IMG/VR virus record: IMGVR_UViG_3300049911_000081
Span: 1-21,682 of that record
Direction: 5' to 3' (one strand)
Origin: a virus
DNA length: 21,682 nucleotides
Position numbers and translations under genes: made by a program. A model generated the notes under the pieces. It saw nothing but the letters and a program-made list of their open reading frames with translations, ran no database searches and had not been told where the DNA came from. Shown piece after piece: positions 14,297-21,558 of the stretch. Positions within the stretch are counted from its first letter, which is position 1; each line of letters starts with the position of its first letter.

Positions 14297-17200
14297 TTAA
14301 CCTTCATCTACTGTTATTTCAGTTGAATCCACAGTTACCACAGTACTATCTGCCGTTGTTAAACCAGATGTTCCTTCTATATAAGCATTATCAATATTAT
14401 TGTCATAGGCACAATAAGCTCCCGTTGTCAATGCTGCCCACGTTGCCTGATCTTGTACTTCCGGAATCAAATCACCATTACGATATTTTGTCTCACAAAG
14501 ATTATTCGCTATCCAAACCTGATTGCCAATTTTAACGCTACTATAAATTTTCCCATCATTGCCGACCATATCAGCAAGTGTATCATCATCTTTGATTGGC
14601 CGAACTGAGAAACCAAAAAACTTTTGTCCTGTATAAGATCCATGATGAAAAAGAATATCATTATAACTTAATCCTTCCCAAACTCCATGCGTTACATCAA
14701 CCTCATCAGATGCCCATAAATTGCAACCATAAGTCAACGTCACAAATCCTATGAATATCCTTGCTCCCGATCCCCGGCCATTAAATCCTGTTGAATTTGT
14801 TGCCCCTGTGTTTGGTGAGGCCCAATGATCAAATCCTGTTTCTTTTAACTCACCTCCAGCAATAGCGTCCCCTCCAAGAAATGTATATAATGTTGCACAT
14901 TCTGCATCCGTTGGTATATGCCAACCTGCTGCACAAATATTTCTTGGATCATTAATGGCATACCAGTTATATAACGCACCATAAATAACTTCAAATGTTT
15001 CTTCCGGTTCTTCTGGTTCTGCAACTCTTGTACATATCTCACATAGATCAACATTCCATTCCCTGTTTCGCACATCAAACTCACCCCTGTTCATCACAAA
15101 AACCCTCACGTCACCATTATAGAGATTCAGGTCATCCTGGAAATTGCCAATAGGATCAATCTGAATATCCTGCGCCGTTTCCATGATAGGCATCTGAATT
15201 AATTGTTTTGGCCTTGCGTACTGATCAGCGATTTCATCTCCTATTAACTCCAGCAATGGTTTTGCTTCGGTTCCTCCCCTGCTATTCCATGTGTCAGTTG
15301 GCCCCAATACTGCCGTGTAAGTTGGTGATGTTTCCTCAACCGTTCCGTTAAGGTTGCCTGAGATATTTTCTACAGTAGTTTCAAAATCCAAGCCCAACAC
15401 CAATGATGTGAAAATTACATCCTCATTCGATGAGCTAATCAGAATATCAACTGTATCGAATCCTGTTATATAAAGATCAACAAATTCAGTTGCTGTGACC
15501 GTTAGATCGGTATTGAAATTTGCCGTGCCAGTATAGCCATTACAGGTAAGTTCCAAAAGTCCAGAATCACCAGTAAGGCGAACAATCATAACCTTATAAT
15601 CATCGGTTTGTTTTGCCACACCAAGTGCGCCGCCGAACTGTTCAATGACATTATCCATGTCAGCATCTACAACGTCACCGAGCTTGTATTCATAAACAAG
15701 ATTAACGCCATTGATGTTATTGTTTACTACGTATTCATTTTGTGTTATCTCTACAAATTCTTTAACTTTAATTGGTGCATATCTCCATTTGTTGCTGCCC
15801 CATAAAGGGAAATTCTGACCACCCCAGGGGTCAGGAAGCATAACCCGAACTGATTTGGTGCTAATGGAAACCGATGATAAATAGAACCTGACGTTTTTAA
15901 TTCCTAACCTCACATCGGCGAAAGGATAGGTATCATCCATGCAATGAATCCTTATCTGGTAAGGGCCAGCGTCAGGAAGTCCAATGACCTTCCGTTTATA
16001 TGTTGTCCAACCGGAACTACCAACCGGGGCATCAGCCGTTATAGTTATAGTGCTTGGCGTGGCAGTCCATTCAACAAAATCTTCATTTAATTCATGCAGG
16101 AAATAACCTGAACCGAAAATTGTTATATAGAAAATATTGCCCACAACGGCATCAGCACCGATATTATAAAGCAACCAGTCAAATTCCAATGTCACCCCGT
16201 CCGTTGCACTTATAATAGAGTTAATGCCGAATGATTGAAATATATAATCTCCAACGCCAGGATAATGATTTGTCCCTGTTAATAAAACTCCTTCATTTTC
16301 CCCGTTAATAACATTGGAGATAGGCTGAGGCAATGGTGTTCCGCTATTAGTCCAGAAATCAAATAAATATGAACCTCTATAAGTGTCGCCTTTGAATTGC
16401 CAGTTATCCAGCCAGCTTTGTTTATTGCCGTAATCCTGTTGAACAGTCACAGTTTTTGCCGGAGGTTCAATCATCAGCACTCCGCCCGGAACCTGAAGTC
16501 TTTTTGATGAAGGATGTGTAGCTATACGGTTAATAAACTGATCAGGATTAAGTGTTACTGCTGTCTTTGTAATCGCATCGGTGAAATATCTTCCATAAAC
16601 AGTTGTTGCGCCTAATTCAACAGGCCGGAGAATATAAAAGAATCCATTCCTTTGCCGGATGAAAGCGTTGTATTTTTTAAGAATCTCCACGAGTACATCC
16701 CAGCAGGTGAAGTCTTTGAAAACATCTACGTCTATCACTGTTTGATCGAAGGGACTGCTGTCAACCCCGTCCGTCATATCATCTTCATAAAGATTGACAA
16801 ACTCATAAAATGTTGTATGACCTATCTGACCAAGAATATCAAGAATAATTTCAGATTCACGTATGCGACCATCATGATAGGTAACTATCTCTTTGCCGTC
16901 ATCGTAGACTATGCTTTCTGCGTAAAGGATATTTTTCAAAATATCAAGACCGTCCGTTGCAACTACCTCAACTCTATAAGATACTGGTTCATATTCTTCG
17001 CTATAATTCTGTGTCTCAATAAATCCAATCCAATATGGTGTAATGCCGAAACGGGATATATTAACAGGTAAATGTTTATCTTCAATGGAATAAAATTCAG
17101 TTAATGCGAAGTGCGTATCAGAATAAACCCTGAATGTTGTCTTTGTAGGTCTTATCGGATCGAACAGATCATCGGAATCATTGTCATGGTTAATCGTTAG

Positions 17201-17317
17201 CGGATCGCCGGTTGCCTGCAGGATAATAGGATCGCTGGAATATAAAGGATCATTGACGCTGATTTTCCAATCAATAGCCATTATATCAGTAAACTCTATT
17301 TTCCAATGTTCAGCCAT
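14297..17317 (-). CDS. Tail-tip / baseplate protein with C-terminal FISUMP domain in reversed order
   Basis: A 1006-aa protein directly after the tape measure gene, the position of tail-tip hub or host-specificity proteins in siphoviruses. The N-terminal ~300 residues (Ala-Thr-Gly-Asp-Pro-Leu-Thr-Ile near 35, Phe-Ile-Glu-Thr-Gln near 98, Ala-Thr-Asp-Gly-Leu-Asp-Ile-Leu-Lys near 122) have the look of a Bacteroidota phage tail-hub protein. The middle is beta-rich. The C-terminus is a FISUMP domain, a C-type-lectin-like fold, but its normally second half (YGALYNWYAIND ... GFSVRPIKD, about 779-911) comes before its normally first half (DGKIYSSVKIGNQVWIANN ... WAALTTGAYC, about 922-970). A short Thr/Val/Asp tail ends the protein. 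The start overlaps the tape measure stop by 8 bp. The FISUMP part probably binds the receptor. Confidence 0.75.
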   Translation of the reverse strand: MAEHWKIEFTDIMAIDWKISVNDPLYSSDPIILQATGDPLTINHDNDSDDLFDPIRPTKTTFRVYSDTHFALTEFYSIEDKHLPVNISRFGITPYWIGFIETQNYSEEYEPVSYRVEVVATDGLDILKNILYAESIVYDDGKEIVTYHDGRIRESEIILDILGQIGHTTFYEFVNLYEDDMTDGVDSSPFDQTVIDVDVFKDFTCWDVLVEILKKYNAFIRQRNGFFYILRPVELGATTVYGRYFTDAITKTAVTLNPDQFINRIATHPSSKRLQVPGGVLMIEPPAKTVTVQQDYGNKQSWLDNWQFKGDTYRGSYLFDFWTNSGTPLPQPISNVINGENEGVLLTGTNHYPGVGDYIFQSFGINSIISATDGVTLEFDWLLYNIGADAVVGNIFYITIFGSGYFLHELNEDFVEWTATPSTITITADAPVGSSGWTTYKRKVIGLPDAGPYQIRIHCMDDTYPFADVRLGIKNVRFYLSSVSISTKSVRVMLPDPWGGQNFPLWGSNKWRYAPIKVKEFVEITQNEYVVNNNINGVNLVYEYKLGDVVDADMDNVIEQFGGALGVAKQTDDYKVMIVRLTGDSGLLELTCNGYTGTANFNTDLTVTATEFVDLYITGFDTVDILISSSNEDVIFTSLVLGLDFETTVENISGNLNGTVEETSPTYTAVLGPTDTWNSRGGTEAKPLLELIGDEIADQYARPKQLIQMPIMETAQDIQIDPIGNFQDDLNLYNGDVRVFVMNRGEFDVRNREWNVDLCEICTRVAEPEEPEETFEVIYGALYNWYAINDPRNICAAGWHIPTDAECATLYTFLGGDAIAGGELKETGFDHWASPNTGATNSTGFNGRGSGARIFIGFVTLTYGCNLWASDEVDVTHGVWEGLSYNDILFHHGSYTGQKFFGFSVRPIKDDDTLADMVGNDGKIYSSVKIGNQVWIANNLCETKYRNGDLIPEVQDQATWAALTTGAYCAYDNNIDNAYIEGTSGLTTADSTVVTVDSTEITVDEG

Positions 17318-18851
17318 TACGTCTTAATGCAAGTATTATATCCCGTCCCTTTATCTTACCGTCAACCTTTACTGTCATCATTCCAGAAGTCATTGGAGTA
17401 ACTTTTGATCCTCGTGGTAGATTTACTACTTCCGGCCCACGTTCACCAACAACTGAAAGTCCACCAGGTGCGAAGTTTGTTCCACTGGCAAATCCTGTTA
17501 TAAATTTTGCAAGTCCTCCACCCATAGCACCTCCAACATCAAATATTGCACTCGCAGGGAATAATAATTTCATAAGTCCGAATACCACCGCCCTTGCTGC
17601 CATTTGCTCGGCCATTTGAATTAACATCTGTTTGAATGATTCCGCCAATCCTTTGAATCCTTCATCCAAGCCTGAAAATAAAGTCTCAAAAACATCAGTT
17701 AGTTTATTCGCAACACTCATTTGCCTTTCAAGTTCATCAGTAACTTCGCCTATTGGCTTTTCACCTCCGAATTTTTGTAATCCTGGTAATACTGGTTTTG
17801 TTCCGAATCCTGGCAATGTTATGTTTTCAGTTGAGATAGGTTTTAATCCTGCCGCACCTGCACTTTTCGCTATTTCAGAATGAACTATTTTCCACGCTTC
17901 AGCTTGTTTTGTGGCTTCAATGTTTGCAGCTTTGATCTGATCTACATAATCCTGAATATTCTTTAATGCTTTTCCTGTTTCTTTGGTTACCTCAGCTACA
18001 ACAGTAGCCTCACCAAGCATTGTCCCTTTCCCTGCGTATTGTAACTCTTCTGGTGTTAAATCCTTTTTCTTATCTTCCAAAAATGCTGCATATTGCTTTT
18101 GGCTCATCATCATCTTTGAAAAGAAACTTAATTGCTTATCTGCTAATTGTTGAAAGAATGTTGTTGATCCTGAAAGTACTCTTTGAACTACCTTGCTGTT
18201 AACAAGAAACTCACCCCATGCTTCTTTTAAATCTTTTACTGAGGCAGACATAGCAGCGAATCTCACTCCTGCTGTATCTGAAACAGTCCCCATTTTTGCT
18301 ATTTCTGCATTGACAAGTTCCATTACACCCGTCAATCCTTCTTTTGACAATGCTTCTTTAGCGGCATTGGCCGAAATACCCAATGCAATAAACGACTTAG
18401 GCGCACGACGGCCCACGCCCTGAACTATCTTTTCAGTTAATTCGGTTATAGAACCTCCAGTCTGTATTGCCCTGTTAGTTGCAAATTCAAGTAACTTCGC
18501 TAAGTCTCTAAGTGGAACTCCAAAGTTTTGAGCTTTGATAGCCAATGCCATTAGATCAGACTGTTCAATGGTTCCACGTGTAGCCTTAGTCAAGTCACCA
18601 AGTACCTTTTGACCTACAGTTCCTAATTTGCTATAAGCATTTTTCACACCCTCAGCCTCAGCTGCGAGCTTCATGGATTCTTTGGAAAAACTAACAATAG
18701 CCCCGATACTAAAGAGGGCTACCACTGATCTGGCGGCAATAGAGATAGTATTTTTAAATCCGTTGATGGATTTATTCATGTCTCCCATTGCCTTCTGGAA
18801 GCCGGAAGTATCACCTTTAAATTTATATCCTATTGAATAATCTCTTGGCAT
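17310..18851 (-). CDS. Tail tape measure protein
   Basis: A 513-aa protein that sets tail length and forms the channel for DNA entry. It has an Ala/Lys/Glu-rich helical N-terminal half starting with phage tape-measure features (Phe-Lys-Gly-Asp-Thr-Ser-Gly-Phe-Gln-Lys-Ala at about 11-21). There is a hydrophobic segment at about 36-56 and a second hydrophobic region at about 420-455. The common C-terminal motif GGLSVVGERGPEVV lies at 463-476. It follows the chaperone and gp10-like genes and precedes the tail-tip gene, as expected. It is short for a siphovirus tape measure, implying a tail of roughly 75 nm at 1.5 Å per residue. The ATG overlaps the upstream TAA by 1 bp. Confidence 0.85.
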   Translation of the reverse strand: MPRDYSIGYKFKGDTSGFQKAMGDMNKSINGFKNTISIAARSVVALFSIGAIVSFSKESMKLAAEAEGVKNAYSKLGTVGQKVLGDLTKATRGTIEQSDLMALAIKAQNFGVPLRDLAKLLEFATNRAIQTGGSITELTEKIVQGVGRRAPKSFIALGISANAAKEALSKEGLTGVMELVNAEIAKMGTVSDTAGVRFAAMSASVKDLKEAWGEFLVNSKVVQRVLSGSTTFFQQLADKQLSFFSKMMMSQKQYAAFLEDKKKDLTPEELQYAGKGTMLGEATVVAEVTKETGKALKNIQDYVDQIKAANIEATKQAEAWKIVHSEIAKSAGAAGLKPISTENITLPGFGTKPVLPGLQKFGGEKPIGEVTDELERQMSVANKLTDVFETLFSGLDEGFKGLAESFKQMLIQMAEQMAARAVVFGLMKLLFPASAIFDVGGAMGGGLAKFITGFASGTNFAPGGLSVVGERGPEVVNLPRGSKVTPMTSGMMTVKVDGKIKGRDIILALRRNG

Positions 18852-19333
18852 TATCTTAATCCATACTTAACATGAAATCTCTCAATGGCGTTATACCACT
18901 CAGCTCCCATAACATTGACTGCATATTCACTCGTTGTATTAACCGCTTTTTTCATCCAGAAAGCATAAGGTCTTGAAGCATTCATCTTACCCGTAAATCT
19001 TTTATTCAATAATGGTTTGCCATGCCATGTCTTTGCCCACCGATCCACTGTTCCTTCCTCAACTAAATGCCCATGAGAACCTTTAAATGGCTTTCTTTTC
19101 CTTGCCCCCACAATAACAGCAGCTTCATTCCTTACAGTCAATAGGCCAATGGACTTTCTTAAATTACCAGTTACGCTATGATGAATATTTGACTTTGCTA
19201 ATTCAACTGTCGGCTTAGTTGCCTTGCGTAATGCAGAAATCACTATATTCCTTTGATCTTTATATTGCAATTCACTGAAAAGTCTTTGTAGTCTTTCCTG
19301 ATCCGGGGATTCTATTTTAAAGTTATTTACCAT
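18851..19333 (-). CDS. HK97-gp10-like tail / head-tail joining protein
   Basis: A 160-aa protein from an ATG at 19333, preceded by a purine-rich GGGAGAAG. A longer in-frame version starting at 19393 would lie deep in the chaperone frame and is unlikely. Visible features are an N-terminal helix with Leu-Gln-Arg-Leu-Phe-Ser-Glu-Leu, Ala-Leu-Arg-Lys-Ala-Thr-Lys-Pro, Ser-Val-Thr-Gly-Asn-Leu-Arg-Lys-Ser-Ile near 68-77, Gly-Ala-Arg-Lys-Arg-Lys, Gly-His-Leu-Val-Glu-Glu-Gly-Thr and Arg-Pro-Tyr-Ala-Phe. These match the HK97 gp10-like family of small basic tail-completion proteins. In most siphoviruses the gene precedes the tail tube gene; here it sits after the chaperones. It overlaps the end of the frameshifted chaperone by 11 bp. 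Confidence 0.75.
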   Translation of the reverse strand: MVNNFKIESPDQERLQRLFSELQYKDQRNIVISALRKATKPTVELAKSNIHHSVTGNLRKSIGLLTVRNEAAVIVGARKRKPFKGSHGHLVEEGTVDRWAKTWHGKPLLNKRFTGKMNASRPYAFWMKKAVNTTSEYAVNVMGAEWYNAIERFHVKYGLR

Positions 19334-19873
19334 TTTTCTTCTCCCAGGGGAATTTAAACAAATCTTCAGGGTTAGGAAATTTCTCTGTTCCATTCATGGC
19401 CACTACCGACCAGTAACAAATTGTCCTCACCTGCTCCCATGTTCTCTTTTCAGTTTCACTTTTCGCCTCGTTTATTGCCATAATTTCATCCGGTGACATT
19501 TCATCCCAGAAATACAAAGGATCGATCCCGACAACACCAACACAATAACCAAAGAGCTTATCGAATTTTATGGTTTCAATTTTTTTTTATCTTGTGCCGG
19601 GCCGAATAGCTTACTTATCGCCTCGTTAAATTTCTCCATAGCATCAGGATAAGGATCGATAGCATCATAAAACTCATCAAACGAATATTTAAACTGCTTG
19701 CCTTCCGCCTTTGCTCCCGTCTTGGCAACATCATAAAAATAATAGATCGACAATTCCAGGTTATCCGGTTCCTTTGCGCTTCTGTTAAGATGAGCGATTA
19801 ACGCCCGATTACTATATCGGACGTAAAACTCAAGATCACCCAGCTTAACTATTTCCGTCTTTAATAGTTCCAT
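19323..19873 (-). CDS. Tail assembly chaperone, frameshifted long form (G-T type)
   Basis: The short chaperone frame (19873-19568) contains a run of nine A at 19588-19580, seven codons' width from its end. A -1 slip at its last A enters the next frame, which is open down to the TAA at 19325-19323. The product has 98 residues from the first frame plus an 85-residue extension beginning Ile-Glu-Thr-Ile-Lys-Phe-Asp-Lys-Leu-Phe-Gly. The extension lacks a good ATG start of its own, which supports expression by slippage. The layout (two overlapping frames between the tail tube and tape measure genes) is that of lambda G/GT and equivalents, where the long form binds the tape measure protein during tail assembly. 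A sequencing error in the A run is the alternative, but position and layout favour a real shift. Confidence 0.75.
19568..19873 (-). CDS. Tail assembly chaperone, short form (G type)
   Basis: A 101-aa, mostly helical, acidic and Tyr/Phe-rich protein starting right at the end of the tail tube gene (1-bp overlap). It holds Leu-Glu-Phe-Tyr-Val-Arg-Tyr-Ser-Asn-Arg-Ala, then helices with Phe-Asp-Glu-Phe-Tyr-Asp-Ala-Ile, and ends in Asp-Lys-Lys-Lys-Leu-Lys-Pro. Size and position match the short tail chaperone that coats the tape measure protein before tube polymerisation. It is the non-shifted product of the site at 19580-19588. Confidence 0.75.
   Translation of the reverse strand: MELLKTEIVKLGDLEFYVRYSNRALIAHLNRSAKEPDNLELSIYYFYDVAKTGAKAEGKQFKYSFDEFYDAIDPYPDAMEKFNEAISKLFGPAQDKKKLKP
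19580..19588 (-). promoter_or_regulatory. Probable -1 ribosomal frameshift site (A9 slippery run)
   Basis: The minus strand reads GAT AAA AAA AAA TTG in the incoming frame. A nine-A homopolymer satisfies the X-XXY-YYZ pairing rule for -1 slippage in bacteria. The incoming frame stops 12 nt later, and the -1 frame is open for 85 codons. I did not identify a downstream stimulatory stem by eye. Confidence 0.7.
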
Positions 19874-20553
19874 TACGCTTCAGGTTCGGTTATTACAACT
19901 TTACCGGCAGCAGTGGCAAGAGCATCATCGGTCACGGTCACGGTATAAGTACCAGGCTCTAAACCTTCGATAGACTGAGTTGTCTGTGCCGGCGTGGTAT
20001 CCCATGAGAATGTATAGGGAGCAGTTCCGCCTTTAGGGAAGCAAGCTGCAAATCCATCATCAGCAGCATTAGCTGTACAATTAGTTTTCAAAACACCAAC
20101 CCTTAAATCACCTTCAGTACTGAATGAGAAACTACCATCAGAGTTCTCAAAACTTACTGTATAAGAAGCATTTTGCTGATCAGCTGCATTCTCATCCAAT
20201 CCGTTAATAATGAAGTTACCTTCTGCATAAAACTTGGTGTCATCCAAAGTACCTCCGACCAATTCTCCGTCTGTGAGTACTGCTCCGGTCTGATCACCGA
20301 ACGCAAGATGAACAACGTCACGAGCCAGATAAGCCGCTCCCAAAGTCGCAAAGTCCGTATCTACTTTTAAGTTATCGGAAGAGGCTGTAATATCCATTCT
20401 CCCGACCGCTTTAGTATTAAATTTACCAGTATCCTTATTTGAAGTATCTCTGGTATTCATTTTCATGCTTATCGAATGCGATGTTGCATGAGCAATTCTC
20501 ACAGCATCCAAAAAAACATAAAGGTCTGATCCGTTTTTAACAAAATTTGGCAT
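19873..20553 (-). CDS. Major tail tube protein with C-terminal SprB/Ig-like domain
   Basis: A 226-aa protein. Residues 1-150 have tail-tube features: Lys-Asn-Gly-Ser-Asp-Leu-Tyr-Val-Phe near 6-14, His-Ser-Ile-Ser-Met-Lys-Met-Asn-Thr-Arg-Asp-Thr-Ser near 26-38, and beta strands around Gly-Arg-Met-Asp-Ile-Thr-Ala and Tyr-Thr-Val-Ser-Phe-Glu-Asn. These resemble TP901-1-type major tail proteins. Residues of about 152-226 form a SprB-type repeat (CFPKGGTAPYTFSWDTTP ... GLEPGTYTVTVTDD), an Ig-like unit known from Bacteroidota gliding adhesins such as SprB. The fusion is analogous to the C-terminal Ig domain of lambda gpV and would decorate the tail surface in about as many copies as there are tube subunits. 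Confidence 0.8.
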   Translation of the reverse strand: MPNFVKNGSDLYVFLDAVRIAHATSHSISMKMNTRDTSNKDTGKFNTKAVGRMDITASSDNLKVDTDFATLGAAYLARDVVHLAFGDQTGAVLTDGELVGGTLDDTKFYAEGNFIINGLDENAADQQNASYTVSFENSDGSFSFSTEGDLRVGVLKTNCTANAADDGFAACFPKGGTAPYTFSWDTTPAQTTQSIEGLEPGTYTVTVTDDALATAAGKVVITEPEA

Positions 20554-20564
20554 TTTCTTTAAGT

Positions 20565-20942
20565 TTAATAATTATCTATAACTACACTAAAATTTAATCT
20601 TTGCCCATACATATTATCAATCCACGCCGGTTCATCAATGCCTGTAAGCTGAATGCGCCTTGTATCTGCCGTCCGTTGTAACTCCAGCGAAGCCCGTATC
20701 TGACCGACAATATCCTGGAGATTTGCATAATCCCCGCTTACAGCCGACACGCTGAAATTGCATTCATCATCGGCCCAGCCATCCTTCTCATATTCAACAT
20801 TAACAACCGAGTAATGATAAACAATGAACGGCAAAGGAGTATCTTCATTCGCCACAACCGGATAGATATTCGCCTCCGGCACTAAGACCAGCAATGAATC
20901 ATTAGCAGTCAGGAAATCTACTATTATCGTTCCGATAGTCAT
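20565..20942 (-). CDS. DUF3168-like tail completion protein
   Basis: A 125-aa protein with the usual pattern of this family: an N-terminal helix (Ile-Val-Asp-Phe-Leu), Tyr-Pro-Val near 27, then Thr-Pro-Leu-Pro-Phe-Ile-Val-Tyr-His-Tyr near 35-44. A charged stretch, a helix (Asp-Ile-Val-Gly-Gln-Ile-Arg-Ala-Ser-Leu) and a final strand with Arg-Leu-Asn-Phe-Ser-Val-Val-Ile follow. DUF3168/gp17-type proteins sit at the head-tail joint and complete the tail. The ATG overlaps the upstream stop by 3 bp, and the tail tube gene follows 11 bp later, as is usual. Confidence 0.75.
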   Translation of the reverse strand: MTIGTIIVDFLTANDSLLVLVPEANIYPVVANEDTPLPFIVYHYSVVNVEYEKDGWADDECNFSVSAVSGDYANLQDIVGQIRASLELQRTADTRRIQLTGIDEPAWIDNMYGQRLNFSVVIDNY

Positions 20943-21229
20943 TTTTTCTTACTTCTTTTCTTTGGAGTCTTTTTAATCTCCGGCTCAATAATCTCAGTTT
21001 CTACCTTCTTGGGTTTCGTTTTTGGCTTAGGAGCCTTAACCTCTTCTGGTACGAGTTCCAAATAGAAATCATAAAAGCCATGTTTCTCAATATGCTTCTG
21101 CAATTTCTTATCGTCATCCCGTCCGATAATCAATAGTTTCTTTTTTGTGTTCCAGTCTAAAGCCGCATCTTTGGCTTCAGCTTCATACACAACTTTGCCT
21201 GTCGCACGTGATTTAATTTCATATTTCAT
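20939..21229 (-). CDS. Small protein with Lys/Pro-rich C-terminal tail
   Basis: A 96-aa protein from the ATG at 21229, chosen because AGGAGG lies five bases upstream. A longer in-frame start at 21292 would overlap the upstream gene heavily. Residues 1-60 are a compact mixed alpha/beta region (Lys-Tyr-Glu-Ile-Lys-Ser-Arg ... Leu-Leu-Ile-Ile-Gly-Arg-Asp-Asp-Asp). Residues of about 66-96 are dominated by Lys, Pro and Glu and are probably disordered. I do not recognise the family. The position between capsid-side genes and the tail completion gene suggests a minor virion or assembly protein. The basic tail could contact DNA or acidic surfaces. Confidence 0.6.
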   Translation of the reverse strand: MKYEIKSRATGKVVYEAEAKDAALDWNTKKKLLIIGRDDDKKLQKHIEKHGFYDFYLELVPEEVKAPKPKTKPKKVETEIIEPEIKKTPKKRSKKK

Positions 21230-21230
21230 T

Positions 21231-21548
21231 TTAACCTCCTTGTTTAACATAATCAGTTTCTTCGAGATAACAGAATAACCTGTCAGTAGCATTCGTAAGA
21301 GTTATCGCAACGACAGGATATTCAAACGGAATGAAATCGCCTTGTTTCAATGCGACACTCTCCCATGTAGCATCAGCCAATTCCGTAGGTGTACCAGCAA
21401 TAAGATGATCAAGTGTTGATATTTCTGTATCATCAATACCAACGACAGCACCGTATGCAGCATAACCAACAGGCATCTCTTTTTCCGAGTCTCCGACAAT
21501 AAGGTAACAACCTTTTGCCCCTAACATTTTTTCTAAAGTGTTCATCAT
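21231..21548 (-). CDS. Small head-tail region protein of unknown function
   Basis: A 105-aa protein starting Met-Met-Asn-Thr-Leu-Glu-Lys-Met-Leu (the second Met, at 21545, is an equal candidate). A longer version from 21605 would be buried in the preceding gene's end and is rejected. The protein is slightly acidic with beta-strand-like segments (Gly-Cys-Tyr-Leu-Ile-Val-Gly-Asp, Val-Ala-Ile-Thr-Leu-Thr, Leu-Phe-Cys-Tyr-Leu). The Val-Gly-Ile-Asp-Asp-Thr and Ala-Ile-Thr-Leu-Thr pattern suggests a small beta-sandwich virion protein, but no family is recognised. Its last codons contain the ribosome binding site of the next gene. Confidence 0.6.
   Translation of the reverse strand: MMNTLEKMLGAKGCYLIVGDSEKEMPVGYAAYGAVVGIDDTEISTLDHLIAGTPTELADATWESVALKQGDFIPFEYPVVAITLTNATDRLFCYLEETDYVKQGG
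21235..21240 (-). promoter_or_regulatory. Strong AGGAGG ribosome binding site
   Basis: The minus strand reads AGGAGGTTAAAATG with AGGAGG at 21240-21235 and the ATG at 21229. A consensus Shine-Dalgarno is unusual in this window, where most starts are preceded by A/T-rich sequence as is common in Bacteroidota. It fixes the start of the Lys-rich small protein. Confidence 0.7.
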
Positions 21549-21558
21549 ATTATTAATT

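Noticed and set aside
14585-14986. Diversity-generating retroelement target in the FISUMP (C-type-lectin-like) domain
   Set aside because: The GFSVR ending and fold class recall known targets, but no reverse transcriptase or template repeat is visible in the window. It needs the rest of the genome before being claimed.
19334-19393. Upstream start at 19393 for the gp10-like gene
   Set aside because: It would overlap the chaperone extension by 71 bp. The ATG at 19333 has a purine-rich GGGAGAAG sequence before it and begins the family-like helix.
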